This document shows, piece by piece, positions 24,278 through 33,244 of a stretch of 64,000 bases of DNA. A model generated the notes under the pieces. The model was not told where the DNA came from. It worked only from the letters and a program-made list of their open reading frames with translations, and ran no database searches. The stretch's first letter is position 1, and each line of letters opens with the position of its first letter. The translations under genes and the position numbers were made by a program. Source of the stretch: Gallionella sp. (GTDB lineage: Bacteria > Pseudomonadota > Gammaproteobacteria > Burkholderiales > Gallionellaceae); the NCBI GenBank assembly GCA_028699065.1, contig JAQVVH010000001.1, forward strand, positions 543,860 to 607,859. Reading direction: 5' to 3'.

Positions 24278-24311
24278 GTGCTTTCAATAAACGGAACGGG
24301 CGGGATTATAA

Positions 24312-24620
24312 ATGACGGAAGCTGAATTCAACGAACGGGCTGATGCCGCACTGGCACGTATCGAAACCACGGTCGATCGTGACGCGGATGGCGCCGAATG
24401 CAATCGCAGCGGCAACGTGCTGGAAATCGAGTTCGATAACGGCCAGAAAATTATCGTGAATCGCCACGACATCAACCGGGAAATCTGGGTTGCCGCGCGC
24501 GCGGGAGGCTTTCACTTTGCCTGGCGGGAAGAGCAGTGGAAAAGCCAGCGCGACGACAGTGAATTGTTCTCCAAACTGACAATGCTATTCGCCGAACAGG
24601 GCGAAAACCTCCACTTCTAG
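24312..24620 (+). CDS. cyaY: Frataxin-like iron-sulfur assembly protein CyaY
   Basis: A 102-residue cytoplasmic protein that binds iron and modulates cysteine desulfurase IscS during Fe-S cluster assembly. Visible are the acidic first helix (MTEAEFNERADAALARIE), the strand LEIEFDNGQKIIVNRH and REIWVAARAGGFHF. Length and pattern are those of CyaY. Divergent from lptM-lysA with only 34 bases between. Its stop overlaps that of the convergent peptidase gene by 4 bases. Confidence 0.95.
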   Translation: MTEAEFNERADAALARIETTVDRDADGAECNRSGNVLEIEFDNGQKIIVNRHDINREIWVAARAGGFHFAWREEQWKSQRDDSELFSKLTMLFAEQGENLHF

Positions 24621-25354
24621 CCCGGCGTGAATGCGCCAAGCTCTCGGCGCAGACGCTGATATTCCGGACAGACGTCAGCCACCACCTGCCAGAACACGGC
24701 AGAATGATTCATCTCGCGCAAATGTGCCAGCTCGTGCACGACCACATAATCAACTAGGTCCAAGGGCAGCCGGATCAGCCCATGATTCAGACGGATGATG
24801 CCCCGCGCCGAACAGCTACCCCATTGGGTCTTTGCGTTGGATAGCCGCACAGCGCGCGGCTGCAGATTCATTTGCGCGGCGTAGTACGCCACCCGCCCGG
24901 CAAATAACAATTCCGCCTGCGCGCGATACCAGCGCATCAGCTGCCGTTCAACCGCATGAGGCTCAGCAATTCCGCGCACAAAAATCCACAACGATTGTGA
25001 CTCACGCTGGGGTTCCATTTCGAACAATCCGCTCCGGATTTTCAGCGTGAGCGGCTCGCCCAGAAATGGAATCGGGGCACCCTCGGCATAGCGCACAGTG
25101 GCAGGTACGCGTTGCCGCCAAACCTCCAGCTTTTCCACAACCCACTGCGCCTTCCCGCGCAGCACATCGCCGAGCCAGCGTTCGGAAGCGCGCAGCGGCA
25201 TGCTCACCGTCAGTCCGCGATCGTCGATACGCAAACCGATGCTGCGCCGCCGGGCGCTGCGTTTAAGGGTATAGGGAATCTGCCGGCCGGCGAGCACAAT
25301 CTCGCGCTGCTCAATGGCGGGGGGTACGGCCCAATTGCGCAGGCGCGTTAACAT
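24617..25354 (-). CDS. YgjP-like zinc metallopeptidase domain protein
   Basis: A 245-residue protein of the DUF45/YgjP (M48-like) family. The zinc motif HELAHLREMNH (HExxH plus a later His) is in the C-terminal part, followed by FWQVVADVCPEYQRLRREL, as in the family. The upstream KTQWGSCSARGIIRLNHGLIRLP segment is also characteristic. Cellular substrate is unknown. Start ATG 25354 overlaps the stop of the acyltransferase gene by one base (TGATG); this is the last gene of the glyQ-glyS-gmhB-plsC group. Confidence 0.88.
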   Translation of the reverse strand: MLTRLRNWAVPPAIEQREIVLAGRQIPYTLKRSARRRSIGLRIDDRGLTVSMPLRASERWLGDVLRGKAQWVVEKLEVWRQRVPATVRYAEGAPIPFLGEPLTLKIRSGLFEMEPQRESQSLWIFVRGIAEPHAVERQLMRWYRAQAELLFAGRVAYYAAQMNLQPRAVRLSNAKTQWGSCSARGIIRLNHGLIRLPLDLVDYVVVHELAHLREMNHSAVFWQVVADVCPEYQRLRRELGAFTPG

Positions 25355-26061
25355 CAGTGTGCAATATGCTGAATCTCGTTCTCGATCCACGCCTCGACTT
25401 CCGCGCTGATCTCATCCGCCTTGCGCCCCTGCGTGGAAATCGGCTTGCCGATGCTCATTGTCACCAGCCCCGGGTGTTTGCTGAAGGCATTGCGCCCCCA
25501 CAAGCGGCCGGCGTTATGCGCCACCGGAACGACAGGCACGCCACTGCTCACGGCCAGCAGCGCGCCACCCACCTTGTACTTGCCGCGCTGGCCATAGGGT
25601 ACGCGCGTCCCTTCGGGGAAAATCACCACGCAGAATCCCTGCTTGAGCCGGTCTTTGCCCTGTTTGAGCAACTGTTTCATCGCGCCCTTGCCGTCGCTGC
25701 GATTGATCGCAATCGGACTCGTCATCGCCAACCCCCAGCCGAAAAATGGCAGCCACAGCAACTCGCGTTTCAACACCCACACCTGCGGCGGGAAAATCAC
25801 CTGCAGCGCCAACGTTTCCCACGCCGACTGATGTTTGCAAAGCACAACGCACGGCTCCTTGGGTAGATTCTCCGCGCCGATCACCTCATGCCGGATGCCG
25901 CACACCCAGCGCAGGACGACGACCATCGTGCGCGCATAACCTGAAATGAGGCGGTAACGCGTCAGCGGTGGAAACGGAAACGTCAGCAGCGCCAGCGTCG
26001 AGAAAATCGGTGTCAGCAAAAATTGCAGCGCCAGAAAAACCAGCGAACGCAGCGCGACCAT
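25354..26061 (-). CDS. plsC: 1-acyl-sn-glycerol-3-phosphate acyltransferase family protein
   Basis: Acylates lysophosphatidic acid (or a related lysolipid) in phospholipid synthesis at the inner membrane. The 235-residue protein has an N-terminal hydrophobic region, the acyltransferase block I as H77-QSAW-E82 (HX4E instead of the usual HX4D), and block III FPEGTR. The HX4E form is common in this beta/gammaproteobacterial subgroup, so it does not mean loss of activity. Overlaps gmhB by one base. Confidence 0.87.
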   Translation of the reverse strand: MVALRSLVFLALQFLLTPIFSTLALLTFPFPPLTRYRLISGYARTMVVVLRWVCGIRHEVIGAENLPKEPCVVLCKHQSAWETLALQVIFPPQVWVLKRELLWLPFFGWGLAMTSPIAINRSDGKGAMKQLLKQGKDRLKQGFCVVIFPEGTRVPYGQRGKYKVGGALLAVSSGVPVVPVAHNAGRLWGRNAFSKHPGLVTMSIGKPISTQGRKADEISAEVEAWIENEIQHIAH

Positions 26062-26594
26062 CAGACGAGCTCCGCGACCACAGCGGCAAGATCGGGCAAG
26101 ACGCGCGTTCCTTCCGGCAACCCGCCTGCGGCTTGCGTGCGCGTACCTTTGCCGGTCAGCACCAGATAGGGTTGTGCGCCCAGCGGTACGGCCGCCTGCA
26201 GGTCTCGCAGCGAATCGCCCACGGCCGGCACGCCGGCAAGGTTACCGAGGTTATAGCGCGCGGCAATTTCTTCAAGCATGCCGCTCTTCGGCTTGCGGCA
26301 ATTGCAGTGCGACTCGTTCGTGTGCGGGCAGAAAAAGATCGCGTCGATACGCGCACCCACCAAACCGCAGGCCTTGTGCATCTTGTCGTGGATTGCGTTC
26401 AGCATTGCCATATCAAACAGACCGCGGCCGATGCCGGACTGGTTGGTCGCCACCACCACGCGGTAATCGGCCTGATTCAGGCGCGCAATCGCCTCCAGGC
26501 TGCCGGGGATCGGCCGCCATTCTTCCGGATTCTTGATGAACTGGTCGGAATCGAAATTAATCACACCGTCGCGATCGAGTACGATGAGCTTCAT
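26061..26594 (-). CDS. gmhB: D-glycero-D-manno-heptose 1,7-bisphosphate 7-phosphatase
   Basis: HAD phosphatase in ADP-heptose synthesis for the LPS core. The 177-residue protein has VLDRDGVIN (motif I, D at 7 and 9), VATNQSGIGRG (motif II), and the zinc-binding insert CPHTNESHCNC, followed by RKPKSGML (motif III) and VGDSLRDLQAA (motif IV). The zinc insert distinguishes GmhB from related histidinol phosphatases. Overlaps plsC by one base and glyS by four, within the glyQ-led operon. Confidence 0.94.
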   Translation of the reverse strand: MKLIVLDRDGVINFDSDQFIKNPEEWRPIPGSLEAIARLNQADYRVVVATNQSGIGRGLFDMAMLNAIHDKMHKACGLVGARIDAIFFCPHTNESHCNCRKPKSGMLEEIAARYNLGNLAGVPAVGDSLRDLQAAVPLGAQPYLVLTGKGTRTQAAGGLPEGTRVLPDLAAVVAELV

Positions 26595-28696
26595 GCGGCC
26601 AACCTCGACAAATCGGCGACACGATTCATCGCACTGTGCAATTGCGCCAACAAGGCCAGACGGTTGGCGCGCAATTTTTCATCTTCCGCATTCACCATGA
26701 CCTGATCAAAGAACGCGTCCACCGGCACGCGTAAAGTCGCCAGCGCTTTGAGCGAGCCGCTGTAATCACCCGCGGCAAAAGCCCGGTCAGCCGCCGGAAC
26801 GATGTCTGCCAGCACGCGATACAGCGCCTGTTCGGCGCTTTCCTGCAACAGGCCGACATCAACGTCGCCGCGCGCACCCTCCGCCTTCTTGAGGATATTG
26901 CCGACGCGCTTGTTGGCTGCGGCCAGCGCCTCGGCTTCCGGCAAGGCGGCAAAAGCGCGCACGGCGGCAAGCCGCGCGCCAACTTCGCCCAATTGTTGCG
27001 GCTGCAAAGCCAGCACCGCATCAACCTCCTGTGCCGAATAACCCGCATCACGCAAGCCCACCGCAAGGCGGTCGAAGAAGAACTGCTGCAAGGCCTGCGT
27101 AGCATCGGCCCAACCATCCACCGCCGCAAACGCCTGCTGCGCGCTGCCGATCAGACTATCCAGAGCCAGCGGCAAATCGCGTTCGCTCAACATGCGAATC
27201 ACCCCCAGCGCGTGACGCCGCAGCGCGAAAGGATCCTTGTCGCCCGTCGGAATTTGGCCGATGCCGAACATACCGGTCAATGTCTCCAGCTTGTCCGCCA
27301 GCGCCACGCAAATACCCACCGGATTGCGCGGCAACTCGTCGCCGGCAAAGCGCGGCTTGTAGTGATCCTCAATCGCGAAAGCAATGTCCTCGCCAAGACC
27401 ATCGTGCCGCGCGTAATAGCGGCCCATAATGCCCTGCAGCTCCGGGAATTCACCGACCATGTCGGTCAGCAAATCGGCCTTGGCCAGCAGCGCGGCCTGA
27501 TCGGCGTGTTGCACCAGTGTCGCATCGCCGAGTTTTTCAGCGATTGCGCGGGCAATCGCCTGCACGCGCCCGACGCGTTCACCCTGCGTGCCGAGTTTGT
27601 TGTGGTACACAACCTTGGACAAGCCAAGCACGCGCGCATCCAGCGGCTTTTTGCGATCCTGGTCGAAGAAGAATTTTGCATCGGCCAAACGCGGCCGCAC
27701 GACGCGCTCGTTGCCGCCAATCACCAGACTCGCATCGGCCGGACAAATGTTCGACACGATGAGGAATTTGTTCGTCAGCCGGCCGTTCGCGTCCAGCAGC
27801 GGAAAGTATTTCTGGTTCGCTTTCATGGTCAGAATCAGACATTCCTGCGGTACCTCGAGGAACGCTTCTTCAAATTGACCCAACAGCACATTCGGCCGCT
27901 CGACCAGCGCCGTCACTTCATCAAGCAAGGCCTCATCCTCGATCGGGCGCAGCCCTTCTTGTGCGGCAGCGGCCGCCAGTTGCCGCACGATTTCGGCGCG
28001 GCGCCCCGCGAACGAAGCGATCACAGCCCCCTCTTCGGCCAGCTGTCGTTCGTAACTGTCCGCATCCCGAATCTCAATCACGGGCTTGGCGGCTTCGAAG
28101 CGATGCCCCTGCGTTTCGCGTCCAGCCTGCAGTCCCAGCGCACCGATCGCGACGACATCGCCGCCGTGCAGCGCCACCAACCCGTGCGCGGGTCGCACGA
28201 AATTTACGCTATCCCAGCCATCCGCCAGCTGATAGGTCATCACTTTGGGAATCGGCAATTTCGTGATCGCCTCGTCGAGCGCCTTCTGCAAACCTTCTGC
28301 CAGCGGAACCCCCGCCGCAATGCTGTCGAAAAACAGCGCCTCGTTTTTGCCGTCCGGCGCGCGCTTGAGTTGCGCCACCACGGCCGCATCCGCACCCAGT
28401 GCAGCAAGACGTTTCAGCAGCGCGGGCGTGGCGTGGCCATTCGCATCCAGCCCCACCGATACCGGCATCAGTTTTTGCGACACCGGCTTGTCAGACGCTT
28501 TATCCAACACTTGCGTGATATGCGCAGCCAATCGGCGCGGCGTGGCAAAGGCGGTGACCGCACTCTCCGGCAGCAACAGCCCCTGTGTCTTGAGCACCGC
28601 GGTCAGCGTCGCCGCAAAATATTCGCCGAGTTTCTTCAGCGCCTTGGGCGGCAATTCCTCGACAAACAACTCAACCAGCAAATTCCGTGTCGTCAT
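26591..28696 (-). CDS. glyS: Glycine-tRNA ligase beta subunit
   Basis: The 701-residue beta subunit of the alpha2beta2 bacterial glycyl-tRNA synthetase, which recognises tRNA-Gly. Begins MTTRNLLVELFVEELPPKAL, the family N-terminal signature; continues through the tRNA-synthetase beta domain (LLGQFEEAFLEVPQECLI, MKANQKYFPLLD) and ends with a DALR-type anticodon domain (VMVNAEDEKLRANRLALL). Starts 2 bases after the glyQ stop. Confidence 0.97.
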   Translation of the reverse strand: MTTRNLLVELFVEELPPKALKKLGEYFAATLTAVLKTQGLLLPESAVTAFATPRRLAAHITQVLDKASDKPVSQKLMPVSVGLDANGHATPALLKRLAALGADAAVVAQLKRAPDGKNEALFFDSIAAGVPLAEGLQKALDEAITKLPIPKVMTYQLADGWDSVNFVRPAHGLVALHGGDVVAIGALGLQAGRETQGHRFEAAKPVIEIRDADSYERQLAEEGAVIASFAGRRAEIVRQLAAAAAQEGLRPIEDEALLDEVTALVERPNVLLGQFEEAFLEVPQECLILTMKANQKYFPLLDANGRLTNKFLIVSNICPADASLVIGGNERVVRPRLADAKFFFDQDRKKPLDARVLGLSKVVYHNKLGTQGERVGRVQAIARAIAEKLGDATLVQHADQAALLAKADLLTDMVGEFPELQGIMGRYYARHDGLGEDIAFAIEDHYKPRFAGDELPRNPVGICVALADKLETLTGMFGIGQIPTGDKDPFALRRHALGVIRMLSERDLPLALDSLIGSAQQAFAAVDGWADATQALQQFFFDRLAVGLRDAGYSAQEVDAVLALQPQQLGEVGARLAAVRAFAALPEAEALAAANKRVGNILKKAEGARGDVDVGLLQESAEQALYRVLADIVPAADRAFAAGDYSGSLKALATLRVPVDAFFDQVMVNAEDEKLRANRLALLAQLHSAMNRVADLSRLAA

Positions 28697-28698
28697 GA

Positions 28699-29616
28699 TT
28701 ACGCCGCCTCCCGCTGCATCTTTGCCAGCACATCTTCCGCCCAGGCCCTGGACGCCATCGGGAATCCCAAACGGGCGCGACTGTCGAGATAACTCTGCGC
28801 CACGCTGCGGGCAAGGTTGCGAATGCGGCCGATATAGGCCGCGCGCTCGGTCACCGAAATCGCACCACGCGCATCCAGCAGATTAAAAGTGTGCGCGGCT
28901 TTGAGTACCTGCTCGTACGCCGGCAGGGCCAATTGCTGCGCCATCAGATGTTGCGCCTGTTTCTCGTAGGCACCGAAGGCGCTGAACAGAAACTCAACAT
29001 CACTGTGCTCGAAGTTGTAGGTTGATTGCTCGACCTCATTCTGATGAAACACATCGCCGTAACTCACCCCCGGCGCATAAGTCAGGTCAAAGACATTTTC
29101 GACGCCCTGCAAATACATCGCGAGGCGTTCGAGGCCGTAGGTAATCTCGCCGGTGATCGGCTTGCAGTCGATGCCACCGACCTGCTGAAAATAGGTGAAC
29201 TGCGTGACCTCCATGCCGTTGAGCCAGACTTCCCAGCCCAGCCCCCAGGCGCCCAGCGTCGGATTTTCCCAATCGTCCTCGACGAAGCGAATATCGTTTT
29301 GCTTCAGATCAAAACCCAGCGCCTCCAGCGACCCCAGATAAAGTTCGAGAATATTGGCCGGCGCCGGCTTCAGGACGACCTGGAATTGGTAGTAATGCTG
29401 CAAGCGGTTCGGGTTCTCGCCGTAGCGACCATCCTTGGGGCGGCGTGACGGCTGCACATAGGCCGCCTTCCAGGGCTCTGGCCCCAGCGAACGCAAAAAC
29501 GTAGCCGTGTGCGAAGTGCCCGCGCCGACCTCCATATCGTAAGGCTGCAGCAGCGTGCAGCCCTGCTGACCCCAGTATTCCTGCAGCTTCAGAATGATTT
29601 GTTGAAACGTGAGCAT
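28699..29616 (-). CDS. glyQ: Glycine-tRNA ligase alpha subunit
   Basis: The 305-residue catalytic subunit of heterotetrameric glycyl-tRNA synthetase. Family landmarks: [24 protein letters not shown] near the N-terminus, [22 protein letters not shown] and [20 protein letters not shown]. Start ATG 29616 (MLTFQQ) replaces a spurious 100-residue upstream extension. First gene of glyQ-glyS-gmhB-plsC-peptidase. Confidence 0.97.
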   Translation of the reverse strand: MLTFQQIILKLQEYWGQQGCTLLQPYDMEVGAGTSHTATFLRSLGPEPWKAAYVQPSRRPKDGRYGENPNRLQHYYQFQVVLKPAPANILELYLGSLEALGFDLKQNDIRFVEDDWENPTLGAWGLGWEVWLNGMEVTQFTYFQQVGGIDCKPITGEITYGLERLAMYLQGVENVFDLTYAPGVSYGDVFHQNEVEQSTYNFEHSDVEFLFSAFGAYEKQAQHLMAQQLALPAYEQVLKAAHTFNLLDARGAISVTERAAYIGRIRNLARSVAQSYLDSRARLGFPMASRAWAEDVLAKMQREAA

Positions 29617-29651
29617 GAACAAAAACCGGCGTAATTTGCGAAGGCCGCATT

Positions 29652-29915
29652 TTACGGGTTTTCGACGGTGCCCGTCATCACGCACAAGCTTTGTTTTGCC
29701 GCACGCGGCATCCGCTTGATTTCCCGCTCGCGTTTCAATGCCGATGATTTGTCGGCACAGGGTTCGGTGTAGGCAAGTATCACCGGCAACCGGCTGCGGG
29801 TGTATTTCGCGCCCAGGCCTGCGTTGTGTGCGGCCAGACGTTTGTCGAGATCGTTGGTGATGCCGCAATACAAAGTGCCGTCGGCACAGTGCAACAGATA
29901 GCAGAGCCAGCTCAT
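29652..29915 (-). CDS. GIY-YIG endonuclease-domain protein
   Basis: An 87-residue single-domain protein of the UvrC/YhbQ-like GIY-YIG superfamily. The double motif is [16 protein letters not shown]; the later conserved Arg ([21 protein letters not shown]) and Glu (LKREREIK) are present. Stand-alone proteins of this type are common, with poorly known roles in nucleic acid processing. Lies 35 bases upstream of glyQ on the same strand, next to the HepT/MntA pair. Confidence 0.85.
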   Translation of the reverse strand: MSWLCYLLHCADGTLYCGITNDLDKRLAAHNAGLGAKYTRSRLPVILAYTEPCADKSSALKREREIKRMPRAAKQSLCVMTGTVENP

Positions 29916-29966
29916 GCCGCAAGCCTTTTATTTGACGGAAACGCGCTCTGCTGCAACACGGTTGCG

Positions 29967-30323
29967 TTAATTTTCCTGTATGGACGCTGAAACAGTGCTG
30001 GCCTGTTTTAGCTGAATGATGACGCTGTTGCTGCCAATAATTTCGCGAAATGCCTCGCTGGTTGCTGCCCAGTCAACCACGTCAACCTTGATCGTTAGAT
30101 CCGATTGGTCAAACGCTTCGGCAAGGGCCGCGCTCACCGACCAGTCGAGCGGTTTGTCCGTAATAACGGCAAGGTCAAGATCGGAATATTTTTTGGCTGT
30201 CCAGCTGACGCGAGAGCCGAAAGCCCACACCTCATATTGCGGTACGTGACGGGCCAATATCCGGCGAACAATTTCCAATTCTGCGGGGACAAGGTCTATG
30301 GCCGCCGCTTTTTGTGAGGTCAT
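29967..30323 (-). CDS. mntA: MntA-type nucleotidyltransferase antitoxin
   Basis: A 118-residue minimal nucleotidyltransferase. The active-site motif is complete: G36-S37, ten residues, D48-L-D50 (GSX10DXD), with a further acidic segment VDVVDW. In characterised HepT/MntA (type VII) systems this enzyme adds AMP groups to the HEPN toxin and inactivates it. Its start overlaps the hepT stop (ATGA), so the antitoxin is translated after the toxin from the same message. Resembles the HI0073 family. Confidence 0.85.
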   Translation of the reverse strand: MTSQKAAAIDLVPAELEIVRRILARHVPQYEVWAFGSRVSWTAKKYSDLDLAVITDKPLDWSVSAALAEAFDQSDLTIKVDVVDWAATSEAFREIIGSNSVIIQLKQASTVSASIQEN

Positions 30324-30748
30324 GCAGCATCTCTTTTCGCCATCAACTGGCGGTAAAGATGGCGGGCTTCTTCAAGGAAATCCGGAGCAACAGCGTAAAC
30401 AGCCTCGGCTTTTTCCTCGTCGTAGGTATGACTACTGTCAGTGCGCGCTTGGCGATACTCTTTCCAGCGCAACCAGTCGGAGCGCAGCAGGTCTTTTTCA
30501 TTTCCCGTGCGAATCAGGTTTTGGAAGGAGGCCAGATCGAATTCGCCAGGGTTTGCCGCAGTTGATTCGAGATAACGTTTGAGCATTTTGTAGCTTAGCT
30601 CATAGGTGAATTCAAAACACTGGATCACGGAATTTCTTAACTGCTCAAACAGGCCGCGATCCGAGTTGGCCAAGTCCGAGTTGGCGTATTCGAGGCTTTT
30701 CGCAAGCTGCGCGATGGCATTCGCCAAGGGAGAGAAATCAAGATTCAT
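30320..30748 (-). CDS. hepT: HepT-type HEPN toxin
   Basis: A 142-residue helical protein of the HI0074/TIGR01987 family (nucleotidyltransferase substrate-binding protein). The HEPN ribonuclease motif is intact: R102-TDSS-H107-T-Y109 (RX4HXY). In known systems the Tyr is the residue AMPylated by MntA. Lies upstream of and overlaps mntA. A small internal duplication (ANSD-L-ANSD, residues 22-30) is visible. Toxicity is inferred from motif and partner. Confidence 0.85.
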   Translation of the reverse strand: MNLDFSPLANAIAQLAKSLEYANSDLANSDRGLFEQLRNSVIQCFEFTYELSYKMLKRYLESTAANPGEFDLASFQNLIRTGNEKDLLRSDWLRWKEYRQARTDSSHTYDEEKAEAVYAVAPDFLEEARHLYRQLMAKRDAA

Positions 30749-30829
30749 GATGGGAGCTGTTTGATTTGGCGCGAATATTATGTCGCATTTTTAGCCGCCG
30801 GGACGCCAAAATTTCAAACCGCCTCTGCA

Positions 30830-32377
30830 CTATCCATTTGCGGGTTCCCGGCGCAACCAGGCATAGGCGAGCATGCCGGCCAGCAATAGCCACAGGCCCG
30901 CGTTGCCGAGGCGCACATAGGGCGTCGCACCGGTATAGCCTTGCGCCACACCTTGGAGGATGCCGGGCTGGTGCTGCGGTAGTTGCTGGAGGATTGTGCC
31001 GTCCGCGCCGATGATGGCGGTGACGCCGGTGTTGGTGGCACGCAACATCATGCGCCCGGTTTCCAGCGCGCGCAGTTGCGAAATCTGGTTGTGCTGCGCC
31101 GCGGCATGGGAGTGGCCATACCAGGCGTCGTTGGTGAAGTTGGCGAGCAGGGTTGCCTGCGGCAGGGCGCGGATGATTTCCTCGCCAAATACGTCTTCAT
31201 AGCAGATGTTTGCGGCAACCTGCTGTCCCGCCACGGCCAGCGGCGCCTGGGTGTGATCGCCCGCTGCCAGATCGCCCATCGGGATATTCAGCACTTCGTT
31301 GATCAGCGGCCCAAGCACAAAACGCAGCGGAATGAATTCGCCAAAGGGGACACGATGCTGTTTGCGGTAATGCTGCTCAGGCGCCGCGCCGAAGGTGACG
31401 ACGCTGTTGTAATACTGGCCGCCTTCGTGTTCAAACACCCCCGCCAGCACATCGCCGCCGCGCGCCTCGGCCTGCACCTCCAGCCCCGTCACCAGTAACG
31501 GTGGCAGTTCCTCCCGCAGTATGGGGAAAGCGGTTTCCGGCAGGATAGTGAGGCGGGCGTCGGCTTGCCCCACCAGATGCTGATAGGTTTCGAGCGTATC
31601 GGCCAGCAGATCCGGATTGAATTTGATGTCCTGCGGAATATTGCCCTGCACCAGCGCCACACTGAGCGGCTCACCCTGTGGTTGCGTCCAGGACACTTGC
31701 TGCAACAGAGCGCCCCCCAGCCAGATGGCCAGCAGCAAGCCAAGCGCACGTTTGGCGCGCGTCTGCCAGAAGAGGGCCAGCGCACCGGCGCTCACGGCCG
31801 CGGCAAGCGAAACGCCATAAACGCCGAGCACGGGGGCATAGCCGGCCAGCGGGCTGCCGCTGTGCGCATAACCAAGCGTCAGCCAGGGGAAGCCTGTAAA
31901 GATCGTGCCGCGCAACCACTCGATCGCCACCCAAATGGTGGGCATCAGGAGGCCCAGCATAAGTGGCTGCGAAAGCTGCCAGCGCAAACCAGGCTGTGCG
32001 CGCTTCTCCGCTTCGGGGCTGCGGAAATATCTGCCGTTGATATTGGGGAAACGCGCCTGCGCATAACCCGCCAACGCGGGAAACAGGGCGAGAAAGGCCG
32101 CAAAAAGCAGCGTCGCCAGTGCCGCAAGCGGCATCGGCATGCCCCCGTAATCATGCAGTGCGACATAAATCCAGCCGATGCCCGCGCCAAACAGACCGAG
32201 ACCGAAACTCCAGCCCAGCCAACCCGCGGCGGAAGGGGTGTCCACACGCTGCCAAAGGATGAACAAAACCGACAGCGCAAGTACAGGCAGCGGAAACAGC
32301 CCGAAGGGCGCGAAGCCGAAAACGCAGGCCGCGCCGGCGAAAAAAGCCAGCAGATGAAATTGATATTTTGCGAACAT
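30830..32377 (-). CDS. lnt: Apolipoprotein N-acyltransferase
   Basis: Final step of lipoprotein maturation: N-acylates the lipid-modified cysteine in the inner membrane. The 515-residue protein has about six to seven N-terminal membrane segments and a periplasmic nitrilase-like domain with catalytic Glu in ILPETAFPI, a Lys in the YRKQHRVPFGEF segment, and Cys in NICYEDVFG; TNDAWYG follows. One C-terminal membrane segment (LWLLLAGMLAYAWL). Start ATG 32377 (MFAKYQ). Divergent from the pseudouridine synthase gene; normally lnt follows corC directly. Confidence 0.95.
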   Translation of the reverse strand: MFAKYQFHLLAFFAGAACVFGFAPFGLFPLPVLALSVLFILWQRVDTPSAAGWLGWSFGLGLFGAGIGWIYVALHDYGGMPMPLAALATLLFAAFLALFPALAGYAQARFPNINGRYFRSPEAEKRAQPGLRWQLSQPLMLGLLMPTIWVAIEWLRGTIFTGFPWLTLGYAHSGSPLAGYAPVLGVYGVSLAAAVSAGALALFWQTRAKRALGLLLAIWLGGALLQQVSWTQPQGEPLSVALVQGNIPQDIKFNPDLLADTLETYQHLVGQADARLTILPETAFPILREELPPLLVTGLEVQAEARGGDVLAGVFEHEGGQYYNSVVTFGAAPEQHYRKQHRVPFGEFIPLRFVLGPLINEVLNIPMGDLAAGDHTQAPLAVAGQQVAANICYEDVFGEEIIRALPQATLLANFTNDAWYGHSHAAAQHNQISQLRALETGRMMLRATNTGVTAIIGADGTILQQLPQHQPGILQGVAQGYTGATPYVRLGNAGLWLLLAGMLAYAWLRREPANG

Positions 32378-32476
32378 GTAAAGCGTGCCGTAAGAACGCG
32401 CAAAGCATAACCGATAACGTCCCGCACGACATTTGTGATTAAATCGCTTGTGCAAACCGCATCACTCAAAATCATC

Positions 32477-33208
32477 ATGGAAAAAGTACGACTCTCCAAA
32501 CGTATGTCCGAACTCGGCTTGTGCTCGCGTCGCGAGGCCGACAGCTATATCGAAAAAGGCTGGGTGCAGGTCGATGGCCAGACGGTCAGCGAACTCGGCA
32601 GCAAGGTCACTCCGGACCAGCGCATCACCCTGCATCGCGCCGCACAGGCCACCCAGCACAAGCGCGTCACCATACTGCTCAACAAGCCGGTGGGTTTCGT
32701 TTCCGGGCAGGCCGAGCACAACTACAAACCGGCCAGCACTTTGCTGGATAGTGCGAGTCGCTGGGCGGAAGATACTTCGGCCACCCAATTTCATCGCAGC
32801 CAGCTGATCGGCCTGGCCCCCGCGGGGCGTCTGGACATCGATTCGACCGGTCTGCTGGTGCTCACCCAGGACGGGCGTATCGCCAAGCAACTGATCGGCG
32901 AAGATTCGCCTGTGGACAAGGAATATCTGGTGCGCGTGCAAGGCACGCTGAGCGACAACGGTTTGCGCCTGTTGAACCACGGGCTGTCACTGGATGGGCA
33001 GGCGCTCAAGCCGGCACAGGTCGTCTGGCAGAATGAGGACCAGCTGCGCTTCGTCCTGCACGAAGGCAAAAAGCGTCAAATCCGGCGCATGTGCGAGCTG
33101 GTGGGACTGAAAGTCACCGGACTCAAGCGCGTGCGTATCGGCAGGGTCAAGCTGGGGAATCTGCCCGTCGGCCAGTGGCGCTATCTGGGCGAGGACGAAA
33201 ACTTTTAG
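32477..33208 (+). CDS. S4-domain RNA pseudouridine synthase, RluB/RluF family
   Basis: Converts a uridine of rRNA (probably 23S) to pseudouridine. The 243-residue protein has an N-terminal S4 RNA-binding domain (about 4-60, [20 protein letters not shown]) and the RsuA-type catalytic domain with [17 protein letters not shown] containing the catalytic Asp, plus KEYLV and GKKRQIRRM. The N-terminus is closest in style to RluF. The exact target cannot be fixed by reading. Start ATG 32477 (MEKVRL). Divergent from lnt by about 100 bases. Confidence 0.88.
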   Translation: MEKVRLSKRMSELGLCSRREADSYIEKGWVQVDGQTVSELGSKVTPDQRITLHRAAQATQHKRVTILLNKPVGFVSGQAEHNYKPASTLLDSASRWAEDTSATQFHRSQLIGLAPAGRLDIDSTGLLVLTQDGRIAKQLIGEDSPVDKEYLVRVQGTLSDNGLRLLNHGLSLDGQALKPAQVVWQNEDQLRFVLHEGKKRQIRRMCELVGLKVTGLKRVRIGRVKLGNLPVGQWRYLGEDENF

Positions 33209-33244
33209 CGCAGTCCCTGCGGCGCTTTCCTGGAGGGAATCGGC

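Noticed and set aside
25818-25835. HX4E instead of HX4D in the acyltransferase as evidence of inactivity
   Set aside because: The HX4E form is a known subgroup variant with normal surrounding motifs.
26993-28792. A 599-codon plus-strand open frame opposite glyS
   Set aside because: Shadow of glyS in the complementary frame; composition (His/Arg/Gln-rich) is typical of antisense frames and no domain is recognisable.
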